The notes: generated by a model from the sequence alone, not told the origin. 64,000 bases of DNA from Taeniopygia guttata (GCF_048771995.1 NC_133063.1:63323014-63387013); one strand, 5' to 3'. Positions 24,401-35,694 are shown, counted from the stretch's first letter. Made by a program: numbers and translations.

Positions 24401-27400
24401 CCACTCCCAAGTCCTTCCTCTGTTGGCTGCTCGGGTTTCCCCATCCCCCTATATCTGGCTCCTCTGGGCAGGGACACCCTCTCTTGCTCTGGATGTCCTT
24501 CGGGTTTGGATGTGGCCTGGGATCTCTCCAGGCCCTCATTAAATTTCGGAACTAATCCTGAGGAGGAGCGCCTCTTTCTCTTGCTTGTTGGACCAGCTTG
24601 TCTTTGAACTCACGAGGGAGCTTCTCAAAGCCCCCCAGGATCCAAGGAGAAGTTCCCTCCCTCTGCCCGACTCGCCCCATTGCCCAGCTGGATGGGGTGC
24701 ACTGGGGACTGATCACCCGTGGATTTGAGGGTGACACGCAGCACAGAAATTCCAGCTATGGTTGCAGTGCTGCCCAGCCCAGGGGGACAGTCACTGCCCT
24801 GCTCCTGCTGCCCCATTGCTGCTGACACAGGCCAGGATGCCCTTGGCCTTCTTGGCCACCTGGTCAGGTCCTGGCCCACTTTCAGCTGCTTTTGACCGGC
24901 ACCCCTGGGTCCTTTTGGCCCACACAGCGTCCCGGCCACAAAGTTGCCCATTGGACTAAAAATACAGCATCCACCATTTCAAAATGTCCTTCCTCTTCTG
25001 AGCAACACAAGACTGCAGTCATGGACTTGCAGCTTCACCTCCCCCCGGCCCCGCCTCCAGGCTGCAATGCACTTTTCAAAGCTGCAGACTACACCAAAAA
25101 ATGCATCCACAGAACCTTGCTTTTTGCCTCACAAGAGGGCTTCACAATTATAAACTTAGTTTCTTTGGCCAGGTCTTGTCCCCCACAGATTCATGGACAA
25201 TACACTCGTCTACTTGCAGCTTATCAAAAGTCACAAGACAGCTGAGCCGCACACTTTGTAGAACTGAATAAATACTCAAGAAACTGCAGACCCATTTCAC
25301 CAGCCAAACACGTATTTCCCCAAAGGGAAAGCAAACAAACCAAGCCCTGAGACCTCCAGCACTACCTTGTGCTCCCTTGGCCATGGGCCTGCAGAAGCCC
25401 AAGAGACAGAGCTTCACTGAGTTGAGCAGCCAGACCCTCATCCTGAGGCAACAGGCTTTGGTGCCGAAACATGACAGGTCCAAGGCCAATTTCTAGCTGG
25501 AGGTCACTGCCTGCAGGAAATCGCTGGGTCCTGGCAGGACTCCAGCACTCAGCATCCTCGGCCAGCAACAGCAAGACCTGACTGGTCAGAAACTTCAGCT
25601 CTGCCTTGCACTAAACACAGCACCACCCACAACAGGCACTTACTGGCTCAGAAGATTCAGGCTCAGGTGTGACCACTGATGGAGCCTCGCGGTCATACTT
25701 CTCAATTTTTTCCTCTTCGGCTTCACCAGGAGGAGAGGGAGCCAGGGCAGACACTGTTGTTTCCTCTGTCATCTGTGGCAAGAGAGAAGCATGAGGGACA
25801 GGCTGTTGCCTATCATTTATAACTTCCTATATTCTCACATCTACCACCATTTCTTCCAAGGAAAATTGGGAAACTCCAATTGCAATGGGATTCCAATGCG
25901 CTCTCATGGTATTAAAATTTGTTAATCCACCTGTACTGCAAATTGCTCTGAAATAAATATTCCAGCCTCCCTTCTATCAGGTAGCAATGATCTCTTTGTA
26001 ACTGACTTTTTGAATTTTGAAAGCTCTGAAACGCAAAAGCGAAACTTGCAGCTCTGCCTTGCACTAACGACAGCACCACCCACAAGTGGCACTTACTGGC
26101 TCAGAAGATTCAGGCTCTGCTGTGACCCCTGATGGAGCCTCACGGTCATACTGCTCAATTTGGTCCTCTTTGTATTCTTCTCTAGGAGCAGAGGTGGCTG
26201 GGGCAGACAGTGACGCTGGTTTTGTGCTCTGGGGCAAGAGAGAAACATGAGGGACAAGCCGTTACCTCCTTCCTTCTCACATCTACCACCATATCATCCA
26301 AGGAGAAAGCATAAAAATTCAGAGTAAAAGGATTCTAAGCAACACAGATCAAATGAAAACGGGCCAATTCAACAGAACTGTATATGGATATGAAGCTGAT
26401 ATTCTTCCCTGGTTGCCATCAGCAAGCAATGTTGTATCTGTGTCGCTATAGGACACAAGAAAGCACAACGCGAGCTAACTGCTACTTTGCAAGGCAAAAG
26501 AGAAAGTTTATTTTCTGACTCTAACTTTTATACTTCTCCAAAGGTGACAGTGGATTGGAGAGTGAATGGGCCACCTCTCCAAAGATATTGCACAAAGCAC
26601 TAGTACATCAAGTTTCTCCACCCCCATGGAGGAATGCAAAACAACACGTTATTTACAGAAACTGTGTGGGAAAGTTTCCCAATAGAATGTAAACTCAGAA
26701 GGCTTTAGAAAACTCAAGAATCAGGACGACATATCTGCAAGACAGAGCTTTTAGCTTGTGAGAGCTCGGAAATGGAAAAGTAAGAAAGAGACATCTATGC
26801 CTTTGCTATTGCTGCTGCAGACATGGAAACCTACAACTGGATCAGAATCTCATCCAGTGCTGGAAAAGAGCAGGAAACATTGTGAAGAAGCATCTGTGCT
26901 TGTTGGAAAATGAGAAAATCAACAGGGCTTTTCCTCTACTAAACCAGCAAAACAAAAATGCAACAAACAATAGGCAGGGAGTCTCTCCGACACCAGCGTC
27001 GAAAGCACTGGGATGCAGTGAGGGTATGTTTGGCAGGGAATTGGCACTTGTGGTGAGCAGTGTCATGTACGGATCTATGGAAGTGTGCCTGAAGATCTCT
27101 CAACAGCCTCCCATTGTCCAGGCTGAAACACCCTGAGAACCTCCTCCTTGGCCTTGCGCTCCACACCCTTCCCCAGCTCCCGTGTCCTTCTCTGCACATG
27201 CTCCAGCCCCTCAAGGACTTTCTGCTTCAGAGGGGCCCACAAGTGTTTACGAATATAAAAGGGTAAAAACCTTTCTAAAGTGTAAGAAGTCTTTAGAATG
27301 TAGACATACTTTTGAGAAATGTTGGGAAATTTTAAAATAATAAGCACAATCAGGATCATAAAATCAGGATCTAAATCATTAACAAAAATTTGAAAATTTA

Positions 27401-30400
27401 TAAAGCTGAGACCAAGAGTTGCAATAGTAACAAACTACTAAGGAACCAAGCTGAGACTTCTTTGAGCAGAAAGCCCAGAACTGTGTCTAGAAACCAAGAT
27501 AGATTTCTCTCAGAGCTCAGTTGCTGCAACAATAATCTGCCTAGTTCAGAACATGATGTAGCAACGTCTGATTAGAAAAAGATAGGGCAATATCTTTTGG
27601 AAAAAAAAGAGATTTTAAGTTTTTAAATGAAGAAATTTTAGCCATGCCAGTCTCTTATGGGAGGGATAATAGTAGGCCTATGTATTAATCACTCTCACAT
27701 TATAACATCGAAGAGTGAAATCAAAGTTTGAAGGAAAGCAGAATTAACTCTCTTTATTTTAATTATGTGTTTTTTTACTCTTATGAACTCATGCCAACTT
27801 ATTGTCGCGTTGTGGCAAGTCTGATTTTAACTAATTCACAATTTATGTTATGAGAACTCCAGCAGAAGATACCTATTAAGGTTTTATGGGAAAAATATGT
27901 TAGTAGTACATATGAAAAATTTTCAGAAGCTAAGTTGTCTAGCAAACTGCCATATGATAAACCAGAAACACAAACTTTGTTCCTAGGTCATTGTTGAGAG
28001 ATATTAAACAAGCTGCAAGAAAAACTTTAATTTCAGTCAAATCAACAAGTACTCCTCTTAAAGCATATTTGACCATGACACAAAGAACAAATGAATCATA
28101 TGGTACATTTTTAGATAAGTTAATACAAGCTATGGAAAGACAATGCCCTGATAAAGCAGCTCATTCTTATATTCTCCAAAACCTAGCATTTGTAAATGCG
28201 AATGATGATTGCAAAAAAATTATTTCTACATTACCCAAACAGCCTCCAACTGTTATTCAAATGCTTTCAGCTTACAGTAAAATTAGCACTCTACAGTATC
28301 TTGCTACAGTACAATCTCATGATTCACTAAGAAACAAATTTTAAAAACCAATTGAAGAACAGACAAAACTTTTTGAAAAAACTCTTGCTGCTGTTCAATG
28401 AACCTTTACTAAAAAGTCCTGCTTCAGATGTGAGAAGCCTAGTCATGTGATAAAGAATTACCCTGATCCAATAAGAAAATCTGAAGTACCTTCTGTTTGT
28501 CCTCAATATCAAAAAGGGAAATATTATGCAAAAAATTGTCATTCTAAATTTGATATAGATAGTAATCCCCTACCGTTAAACTCCAAGCAAAGCGCGACCC
28601 ATCGCGTGGTGAAACAAGTAATAGCAACCCAGAATCCAGGGAATTTTCCCCCTTAGCCTTCACTAGGGGACCTCAAAGCCAAACACAATATCTACCTTTA
28701 CCACCAGTACCACAAGACGTTCCTTCCTATTACCTCCAAGGACAAAACTGGAGTTAGCAAACTCAAAATTAATATGGTTTTTGAAAAATTTCTGTTATGA
28801 ATGTATACCTACAGGTCTGATTAACAAATCACAACAAAGACAAGAATTTTTAATTATTATAGAGAAAGACAACAATACAAGTCTTAGACTATTAATTTTT
28901 CCAGTTATCATTTCAGTAAACTGCAATGAAGAGCTAATAGTTTTAGCTCTTCCCCTTAAAGCCCCAACAGTAATTCAACCTTAGAAACCTCTTGCTTTTA
29001 CAATTGCTTTACCTATAGACATAATCAAACAAAATGTATCTCAACAAAATGCTTTGTTAACCAATCAAACGGTGTACCAAGTTGATCCAGATGTGTTTTC
29101 TACTCTAATGCTACATGTCTTCTAAGTAGAACATACTTAGAAGTATGTTCTAAACCAACCAGAACTGACTTGTGGCCTAACTCATCGTGGTAGAACAATT
29201 ATGTTACAGGCATACCAGATACGGTGCAGATGTCTCAGTAATTTCTCTCCTGTTTTAGCCCATAACTAACACCTAATATCACCTATGAGAACACTCACAA
29301 GGATCAGAAGAACTACTGTTTGTTTAGAAAGTGAATCCATGATTACTATTACAAGTCTTGAAAGGAAGACAGCTGCTGTACGTCCCTCTCTATCAATAAT
29401 TCCTAGAAACTGGCCTCTCGTCATCATCGATATAAAAGACTGTTTCTTCAACATACCACTTCATCCTGAAGATGCCCCAAGATTTGCCTTCTCAGTTCCA
29501 GTCATCAAGCAAAGAAAGCCAATGCAAAGATATCACTAGAAATCTTTACCACAAGGGATGAAGAATTCTCTAACAATTTAACAATATTTTGTCACACAAG
29601 TACCGTGTACAGCTTGACAGAAGCATCCACAGTCCACGATTCTACACTACATAGATGATCTACTCATTGCAGCACCAACACAGACAAAGATAAAACAAAC
29701 TTGTGACAGCGCTGTTACTGAGATCCAAAAGACTGAACTAGAATTTCTACATCTAAGATACAAGAAATCCCACCCTAAAAATATCTAAGATAGAAGATAA
29801 CAAAACAAACAATTTCACCCCAAAAGATACAACTTCAAGTCAACATCAACACTTTGCAAGATTTACAGCAACTTTTAAGAGAAATTAACAAGATGAAACC
29901 TATTTTGAAAATTACCAACGATGAACTTGCTCCGCTTTTTGATCTACTGAGAGAAAACTTTGACATTAAATCTCCCAAGATTTTAACACCTGAAGCTCAA
30001 CTCAGCATAACAAGTCACAAAAACTTTCCAAAGAAGACAAGCCCATCATTATGCTCCAAAGAAACCTTTCTTCCTGACTGCTTTGAGACAGAAGCTACAA
30101 CTTTATAGCCTCATTTTCCAATGAGATCCATCTGAGAAAAATCCATTATTAATAGCAGAATAAGTTTTTCTTCCCTACAAGTCTCCAAAAACAGTTTCTA
30201 CAACCCTAGAGATAATAACACAAATTGTAATTAAGGTCAAAGCAAGACTATTAACCTTAACAGGCAAAGACTTTACAGTTCTATATTTACCTTTAAATAC
30301 AGATTATTTAGATTAGACATTACAAAATTCAGATGATTTAGAAAATGCATTGTTAAGTTTTTCAGGTGTTTGTTCCATTCATTATCCAAGTCACAAATTA

Positions 30401-33400
30401 TTACAAACAAAATTGAGTTTCAAAAAAAGCCCTTGCTAAGTGAAGGGCCTTTAAGTAATACAACGCTCTTCACTAATAAGTCAAGAAAAACACATAAATC
30501 AGTAACTGTATAGTTAAATCAAACAACAAAAAATTAGAAATCGAATATTCCAATAGTAGAAAGTTCTCCTCAAGTAGTTAAACTAGCTGCTGTTGTTAAA
30601 GCTTTTCAGCTATTTTCAAAGCCTTTCAATTTAATTACAGATTCTACCTATGTTACTAATGTAAGTAAAAAAATAGTTTTAAAAAATATTAGTAATAATA
30701 ATTTATATTGCTAGCTTTCATGTCTTCATAAAATTTTACAACACAGAACTAACCTATATTTTATTTCTCATATTAAAGCTCATTCATCTTTACCAAGATG
30801 TTTAGCAAAAAGAAATACAAGAACAAATAAATGGACCATAGTTATCTCAAACACATTACCAAACATTTTTGAGTACACAAAATTGAGTCATACCTTTTTT
30901 CATCAAAATACACAAGCACTTGTACACTTGTTTCGTATCTCTAAATCCCAAGCTAAAGCTATCATTACAGTTACCCTGATTGTCAGCTTGTGCAAACCCC
31001 TGTTTCTACAACAACTCTTAATCCACAAAGTTTATAAAATCTACAATTATAACAAACATCACTAAATACCCTTCTTTTGAGATATTTAAAAATATTCAGG
31101 TTTCAGTAGATTCACTATCAAGTACAGATTTTACCTCTATCCACACAAGAGAACAAGTAATCGTACCTATCAACATTTTTTACAAACATTTACTTCATTA
31201 CGTGTACCCCAGGAAATGAAAAAAAACAATAGCTCCACATAATTATCTCAAAAAGTAGCAACATTCCTAATAAATTAAAATGTTCATCACACCTTTAGTA
31301 TTCCCCACTCCCCCACAAATCAAACAACTGTTAAAAAGACACATCACACATTAAAACACATTTAGATCAACAGAAGAGGGGAGCAGAAGTAATACCACAG
31401 ATAAAATTAAGTAAAGCTTTATGTGTTAAAAATTTTTTAAACAGTTCTTTTGCAGAACCAGATCCACCAACTTTTAAGCATTTTACAAATAAGACACAAA
31501 CAAAACTAAAAAAAAAATCCTCCTGTTTTAATAAAAAGCCTTGAAACAATTTTCCTTTCCAATTAATAACTTAAAGCAAAGAGTATACTTGTATTTCTAC
31601 AAGTACTGGAAAAGCAAAGTGAATTCCAATAAAGAATGTCAAACCATACAACACACCAAAACACACTAACAAACCCAAAAGTCAAAGAGCAAACACACAA
31701 ACGTAAGCTAAACAGAGACTACAAGTCACGCCTAATGTTCCTATGTCACCTGTAGAATCTGCAAACTTCAATTTAATGATAATGATAAATGTGTAAAGAG
31801 CTTGTTCCGTTGAGCTCTTTTAACAAAAACATAAAAAAGAAGGATTTATTATTATCATTAGATTCTAAAAAATTAACATTCTAAACTCTCCAAAAAATGC
31901 AGTTTAAAAGTTAAAATATATAGAAAATTCTTTTAACAAAGAGTAACTCAACAAAAATAATATGAAAGAAAATCAGTTCACTTTATGTTTTCTAACTTTG
32001 CTTACTTTTTATAACGCAAATTTTCCTATACAAAACCAAAACCAAATGTCTAAGTCACATTAACCAAAGCTACAAGATCAGATACCAAATGTATGTCTCA
32101 TTCAAATCCAAAAAAGCCTTTTTCAATCTGGTTAGTTAGTGTACCACTAAAAAATTAGCCAATACCTATATAACACGATCCTTTAACAAAAAAGTGACTT
32201 AATAACAAACCAAGTGAAATTACTAATAGAAACAATCCCACAAGGGATTAAAGTCTCTAGAACAAACAACTCCTCAAAACAAGTTCAGAACCCCAAGAAT
32301 TAAAGATCCTTAGTTCCTGAACAATAAATTTCTGTGTCACATTTTCAAGAAACAATTAGCAAAAATATAATTCTCCAAAATATAATGTTATTCACTCTTA
32401 CTATGAATATAAAAATTTACGTTTTTAGTGCAATTACTCATACACTGTAGATAAAAATCTAAAATTAACCAATATCCACAGAAATTACCAAAATGTTATT
32501 AGTTCATTTGTAGAACTAAAACATAGCAAAACATTCCATCATACCCTAAAGACAAACCATGTAACATTAGCACACTCACTGTAATAACACCCAGTACTAA
32601 AACAGTTTCAAAAAAGACAAGAAAAAAGATCTATTAATATATACCCAAAAGATTACAATAGTAATTTCAGTCTGTTAAAAAAAAACCACAAAATATTTCA
32701 ACAAGCTTTTTTTTACCTACAATTGCTTCAGAAACAACATTAAGACAAATAGATAAGATTAAATATTAACTAAACAAACAAACTAATACCACATCCAGTG
32801 CACTCAGTAACATGCGAACTGACGTCAGCAGTGTCCAACAAACTCCAAAATCAAACAACCATTAATTTCCTTTTCTAACACATAAACAGAGTTGTAAAGA
32901 ATTCAAAAGAATGTGTTACATAAATTTGTCTAATCATTCTAAATCCATTCACAAAAACATACAAAAACTTAACATCTACAATTAAAAATAAAGAAACATA
33001 GTTAAACAATTGATTCAGTAAGTAGAGCTTAACTCCTTAATCAAAACAACTTTACAAGTTAAGTAAAATCTTGTTATTATAATATTAATATTAATTCCTT
33101 ATTCACTTCATTATTCACAACAAATTACAAACTCATCAAAAAAGTTTTTATTGTCCAAAAGAAAAATACAAAAGAAAAATTACAAACAATGCACAAAACC
33201 TCACCAAAACTAATTAAAGTCACTCACAAATTAAACCTTGAAATTGAGACCTTAAAAATGCCAAAATTTATCAGAACCTAATACAGATACTAAACCTTAC
33301 TTTACCCAACATTAATAATGCTTTAACTTAAAATTATGGAGCTTAAAACAAAGTACCTTCATATAAAAAGTTTATACATTTTTTCCTAAATGAATAAATA

Positions 33401-35694
33401 TATGCAGTAGTGAAGCTATATAACACAAAGTAATAAATAAGTGACGAGTCAGAAATAGTTTATTTAAAAAGAGTGGGGAAATTGTAGGAATATATAAAAG
33501 GTAAAAAACTTTAGAAAGTGCAAAAAGGCCCCAGAAAGTAGACACAAAGCTGAAAAAGGCTGGGAAAGTTCAAAACCTTCTCCTGGGAAGCTAGGAAAAG
33601 AAGAACCAAGTGAATACATTTATATTTATCATAAGGAACAAGAAAGAACAAGAACTTAGTGATAGTTTGAGATGTCAAAAGTCCTAGATATATGCTTTGC
33701 AAAAATAGAAGAAGTTTCAATCTTATATAATGAATTATTGTATATTGTTTGAGGTTCATAGAAGTCCTTCTGTTAATGTTAAACCCACATGGGTCCTTTT
33801 CTTACTGGTTAGAGTATAATGACTCTGCACTTTTCTTTTATGCTATTGGTTCAAAGAATATGTAGAAAAAGGCCTTGCATAAACTGCCATCTTGTCTTTG
33901 ATCTAGATTTGCATGGATGTTCGTTTCTCTGTGTCTCTTGCTTTTTGCTTGTATGATACAGACATAATAAATCCTAAGTCTGCAGCCAGTCCGAGTCCCA
34001 TCCTGTTCTGTGAGACGCAGACCGATCGGGCAGAAAGTGGACACAGCACTCCCAGCTATGGCCACAGCGCTGCCCAGCCCAGGGGGACGGTCACTGCCCT
34101 GCTCCTGCTGCCCCACTGCTGCTGACACGGGCCAGGATGCCCTTGGCCTTCTTGGCCACCTGGCCAGGTCCTGGCCCACCTTCAGCTGCTCTTGGCCGGC
34201 ACCCCTGGGTCCTTTTGGCCCACACAGCGTCCCGGCCACAAAGTTGCCTGTTCTACTGCAAATACAGCATTAAATTGTCCTTCTAATTCTACAACCACAT
34301 CTTCTAAGGAAGTATCATGAAGTTTTATAGGGATAGAAATCTAAGTTGCTGTGACTTCAGTTAAAATGGGCTTATTCAACTCTGCAGGAAGTTGTTCTCT
34401 CTTAAGTATTCATCCCTGTCTGGTGTCATCAAGCAATGTTCTCTCTGCAAAACTGAGTTTGTAGGTCTTCAAGGCTCTGAGTTGGAAATTAGGAAATATC
34501 CAGCTATGCCGTTGTATTTGTTGTTGAAGGCATGAAAATGGATTTTCTTTCAGCCTGCATGCCTGGCCCTCTACAGCCTACTGGTTCTGGCTAAGCACAC
34601 AGCTTACTCTACAATTGCTAAACAGCACAAACCTGAAATGTTCCTTTCTCACTCACCTTAGGACCAGCACTGCTGATTACATGCTTCAGGTGACCTGTAG
34701 TGGGCAAGGGAAAATGAACCAGACGCTGTGAGAAAATTGCCTGGGCTGCTGAATCCCACAGAACAAGCACCACAAACAGAGAGTATTTTCCGTTTCACCA
34801 CATCCCTCCACGAGACACATTTCATTCACACAACCAGCAAAGAGATCCAGATAATTGTCTTGGGCGTGCCTACCCTTTGGCCTGTTTAGCCATTAAATGG
34901 ATACAAACATGACCAAGAAAATGCAAATTGTTCTCTAACACTCAATGCTCCTGTTCTACCAAACACATAACACATCTTTTTAAAATCCTCTCCTTACAGT
35001 ATGTTTGGTTTTTTTTTTCAATCAGTTGCATGCACAATTTCTCATTAACTTGCTGGAAACAGTTGCCCAGAAAAGCTGCCCCAAAATTCCACTATGATGT
35101 GGCAGCTCTATTGTGACACAGCACAGCAGCAGCTCCAGGGTCCAGGAGCAGACACTCACTGCTTTGGAGTTTGCACTTCCTTGCAAAGGGAATCACTATT
35201 TTAACACTCAGTCAAGGGTCAAGTTAGACAGTCAAATCCTTTCATGACAAAATGTAGAAAGAAAGAAGCTTTCCCTGAATTCTGGGAAATACTGCAGAGT
35301 TGTTAGAAGGCCTTCCAAGAAGGTCTCCAGTTTACGTTTTCAAAGCTGTCTTGCTTGTGACAGCAAACTGAGGAGATGACAGACTCTACTGCCTCAGACT
35401 CTCCCGTGGATGGAACAGAACCCCTGCAGGTTCCCTTGCAAATGCTGCCCTGTGGCTACAGAAATCCCCTTGTAGCTGAACTCCTTGACAGGAGCTTTAC
35501 CAAACCAGTGGCACCCTAGTGCTCTTTCTGTTTCAAAATAGCTCAGGCACTAAGAAAGAGCAGGAAGACATACAAAAGCCACGTTCGGGTACACCCAGGG
35601 AAAACCTCTACTTACGTGCCAGGTTAGTGAGGTAATAGCTGGAATAACAAACGCCATAAACTCCAATAGCTACAGCAGCAACCTTCTCAATCAT
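10658..35694 (-). CDS. PAK3-like serine/threonine kinase with N-terminal hydrophobic anchor
   Basis: I joined 19 coding exons by splice sites: 35694-35616, 34694-34657, 26228-26097, 25772-25644, 23364-23233, 22906-22775, 22449-22318, 20750-20616, 20338-20198, 20137-20003, 19108-18958, 18651-18588, 17868-17820, 17056-16944, 16332-16215, 15370-15271, 14828-14632, 12243-12106 and 10744-10658. They total 2202 bp, or 733 codons plus stop, with compatible phases and no internal stop. The start ATG at 35694 has an in-frame TGA 84 bases upstream and no ATG between. The C-terminal 290 residues are a PAK-type kinase; the N-terminus has no visible p21-binding CRIB motif. Expansion of PAK3-related genes is reported in songbirds. 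Membrane anchoring and activity are inferred. A further in-phase exon at 19578-19495 is possible. Confidence 0.82.
13611..14208 (+). mobile_element. Solo LTR in kinase intron, 6-bp TSD
   Basis: A 598-bp segment starts TGTTGGGGAAG and ends CACTCCTACA. It is flanked by CAAAAC at 13605-13610 and 14209-14214. It has AATAAA near 14126 in plus orientation, antisense to the kinase gene. No internal retroviral sequence is present. The 6-bp duplication suggests a betaretrovirus-like source. Confidence 0.85.
14632..19108 (-). CDS. Exons 11-17 of PAK-like gene: linker and most of kinase domain
   Basis: Exon 11 encodes a low-complexity linker. Exon 12 leads into the glycine loop GSGTFGFV (residues 465-472), which is completed in exon 13. 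Exon 14 has VAIKK with the catalytic Lys487 and helix C Glu503. Exon 15 has the hinge region [12 protein letters not shown]. Exon 16 has the catalytic loop YRDVKSDN with Asp577, where most kinases have HRD. Exon 17 has DFG (595-597), activation segment [16 protein letters not shown] and DIWSFGI. Relative to PAK1-3, the activation-loop Thr is Ser611 and the P+1 sequence GTPYW is GTSGW. All residues needed for phosphotransfer are present, so an active kinase is likely, with altered regulation or substrate choice. Confidence 0.85.
19495..19578 (-). CDS. Possible extra exon of PAK-like gene
   Basis: An 84-bp segment lies between an acceptor-like TTGACTTGAG and a donor-like GTACAG. It is open and phase 0 to phase 0, so including it would keep the frame (761 residues). 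The open frame runs past the donor for another 43 codons with coiled-coil character ([10 protein letters not shown]) before a stop. Both splice signals are weaker than those of the other exons. It may be a skipped or lost exon. Confidence 0.35.
20003..20750 (-). CDS. Exons 8-10 of PAK-like gene: charged coiled-coil region
   Basis: Exon 8 (20750-20616) ends in [16 protein letters not shown]. Exon 9 (20338-20198) contains [16 protein letters not shown]. Exon 10 (20137-20003) contains [16 protein letters not shown]. All are phase 0 to phase 0, 135, 141 and 135 bp. Their heptad-like spacing of Leu, Ile and Met among Glu, Lys and Gln suggests a coiled coil, so homodimerisation is a reasonable inference. 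Exons 9 and 10 begin alike (NIKAE and NLKEQ) and their introns begin with the same GTGAGTGAAAGAG, so this pair also arose by exon duplication. Confidence 0.75.
21424..21466. repeat. GATA tetranucleotide microsatellite
   Basis: About ten to eleven tandem copies of ATAG/GATA, followed by a short ACAGACAGAC run, in the intron between exons 7 and 8 of the kinase gene. Confidence 0.95.
23740..24094. repeat. Paired intronic block, copy 1 left part
   Basis: Homologous to 26870-27243. On the minus strand, copy 2 reads a helical, charged stretch ([20 protein letters not shown]); copy 1 has a two-base loss that breaks the frame. The block continues after an LTR-like insert at about 24736-24960. I see no splice sites that would make it an exon. 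Confidence 0.7.
24095..24735 (+). mobile_element. LTR-like insertion splitting block copy 1
   Basis: Starts TGTAGACACATC directly after the conserved GGGGCCCACA, and interrupts homology that resumes near 24736. It contains a CATTAAATT near 24537 that could serve as a poly(A) signal. The right end is uncertain and no clean target duplication was found. Confidence 0.4.
24736..24960. repeat. Dispersed repeat, copy at 34036-34260
   Basis: Nearly the same sequence occurs at 34036-34260, including GCCAGGATGCCCTTGGCCTT. I recall this block as common in bird genomes, possibly part of CR1-type repeats, but I cannot confirm its class here. Confidence 0.65.
26441..26731 (-). mobile_element. Solo LTR in kinase intron, 6-bp TSD
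   Basis: A 291-bp segment with plus-strand ends TGTCGCTATAGG and CAGGACGACA. It is flanked by TATCTG at 26435-26440 and 26732-26737. AATAAA on the minus strand near 26510 gives the orientation. Sequence on both sides matches the paralogous intron near 23590, which lacks the insertion and so serves as an empty site. Confidence 0.85.
26870..27243. repeat. Paired intronic block, copy 2 left part
   Basis: Homologous to 23740-24094 through CAGAGGGGCCCACA. A degenerate provirus starts here, and the block resumes at about 34036. Confidence 0.7.
27991..28580 (+). pseudogene. Betaretrovirus-like capsid/nucleocapsid remnant
   Basis: The open frame 27991-28344 encodes a capsid C-terminal-like segment ([20 protein letters not shown] and [13 protein letters not shown]), similar in plan to the capsid at 4220-3900. 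A broken nucleocapsid follows with scattered Cys residues and no intact zinc knuckle. Confidence 0.65.
29285..29760 (+). pseudogene. Reverse transcriptase remnant
   Basis: The frame at 29400-29510 reads [19 protein letters not shown], typical of RT block A. The active-site block [11 protein letters not shown] appears near 29650 in another frame. Stops and shifts lie between. Confidence 0.7.
30440..31065 (+). pseudogene. RNase H and integrase N-terminus remnant
   Basis: Short RNase H-like pieces lie at about 30580-30800. The frame at 30883-31065 begins with [16 protein letters not shown], which looks like the His-rich start of an integrase zinc domain. The rest of integrase and any env have decayed beyond recognition. 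Confidence 0.5.
31066..33482 (+). other. AT-rich decayed provirus interior, no open frames
   Basis: Extremely AT-rich, with no open frame of note. By position it should hold the 3' part of pol and env. A polypurine-like run ends at 33482. Confidence 0.5.
33483..34035 (+). mobile_element. 3' LTR of degenerate provirus
   Basis: Starts TGTAGGAATAT directly after the polypurine run. AATAAA lies near 33967. The end is estimated at about 34020-34035, just before the paired block resumes. Confidence 0.6.
34036..34260. repeat. Dispersed repeat / paired block copy 2 right part
   Basis: Matches 24736-24960 with few substitutions. The following 34260-34560 resembles the introns at 23400-23700 and 26270-26430. 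Confidence 0.65.
34657..34694 (-). CDS. Exon 2 of PAK-like gene
   Basis: A 38-bp exon between acceptor CACTACAG and donor GTGAGT. It completes codon 27 as Arg and adds [12 protein letters not shown]. Its small size is supported by exact phase agreement with exons 1 and 3. Confidence 0.7.
35616..35694 (-). CDS. Exon 1 of PAK-like gene: start and hydrophobic segment
   Basis: The exon encodes residues 1-26 plus one base of codon 27. It begins [11 protein letters not shown]; residues 5-22 are almost all hydrophobic or small, followed by Arg, His and Lys in the next exon. That is consistent with a signal anchor or a single membrane span, or possibly an organelle-targeting helix. The donor is GTAAGT. 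The ATG context has A at -3. Confidence 0.75.

Larger units (their letters stand above)
22318..26228 (-). repeat. Array of five in-phase duplicated exons in PAK-like gene
   Basis: Exons at 26228-26097, 25772-25644, 23364-23233, 22906-22775 and 22449-22318 are 132, 129, 132, 132 and 132 bp. All start and end in phase 0, so copies can be gained or lost without frame change. Each encodes a version of SALAPSxPGEEAKEEQ followed by [18 protein letters not shown]: acidic, Pro/Glu-rich and probably disordered. Intron flanks are duplicated too (acceptor TTGCCACAG, donor GTAAGTGCC), so the unit is about 450-460 bp where copies are adjacent. A larger segment separates the third and fourth exons from the 3' end. 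Confidence 0.88.
27244..34035 (+). mobile_element. Degenerate betaretrovirus-like provirus in kinase intron
   Basis: The left end (27244-27365) resembles the first about 110 bases of the LTR at 33483-34035, so the element has LTR-like sequence at both ends in the same orientation. Between them lie decayed gag, RT, RNase H and integrase in plus-strand order. A polypurine run (AAAAAGAGTGGGGAAAT) directly precedes 33483. The element is AT-rich and full of stops. It lies in the 8.4-kb intron between exons 2 and 3 of the kinase gene, antisense to it. Confidence 0.7.

Noticed and set aside
24105..24539. 144-residue minus-strand open frame
   Set aside because: It lies within the LTR-like insertion and has a Gly/Pro/Arg-rich translation typical of non-coding GC-rich DNA.
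24736..24960. Exon of the kinase gene
   Set aside because: No splice signals and an almost identical copy elsewhere at 34036-34260; better explained as a dispersed repeat.
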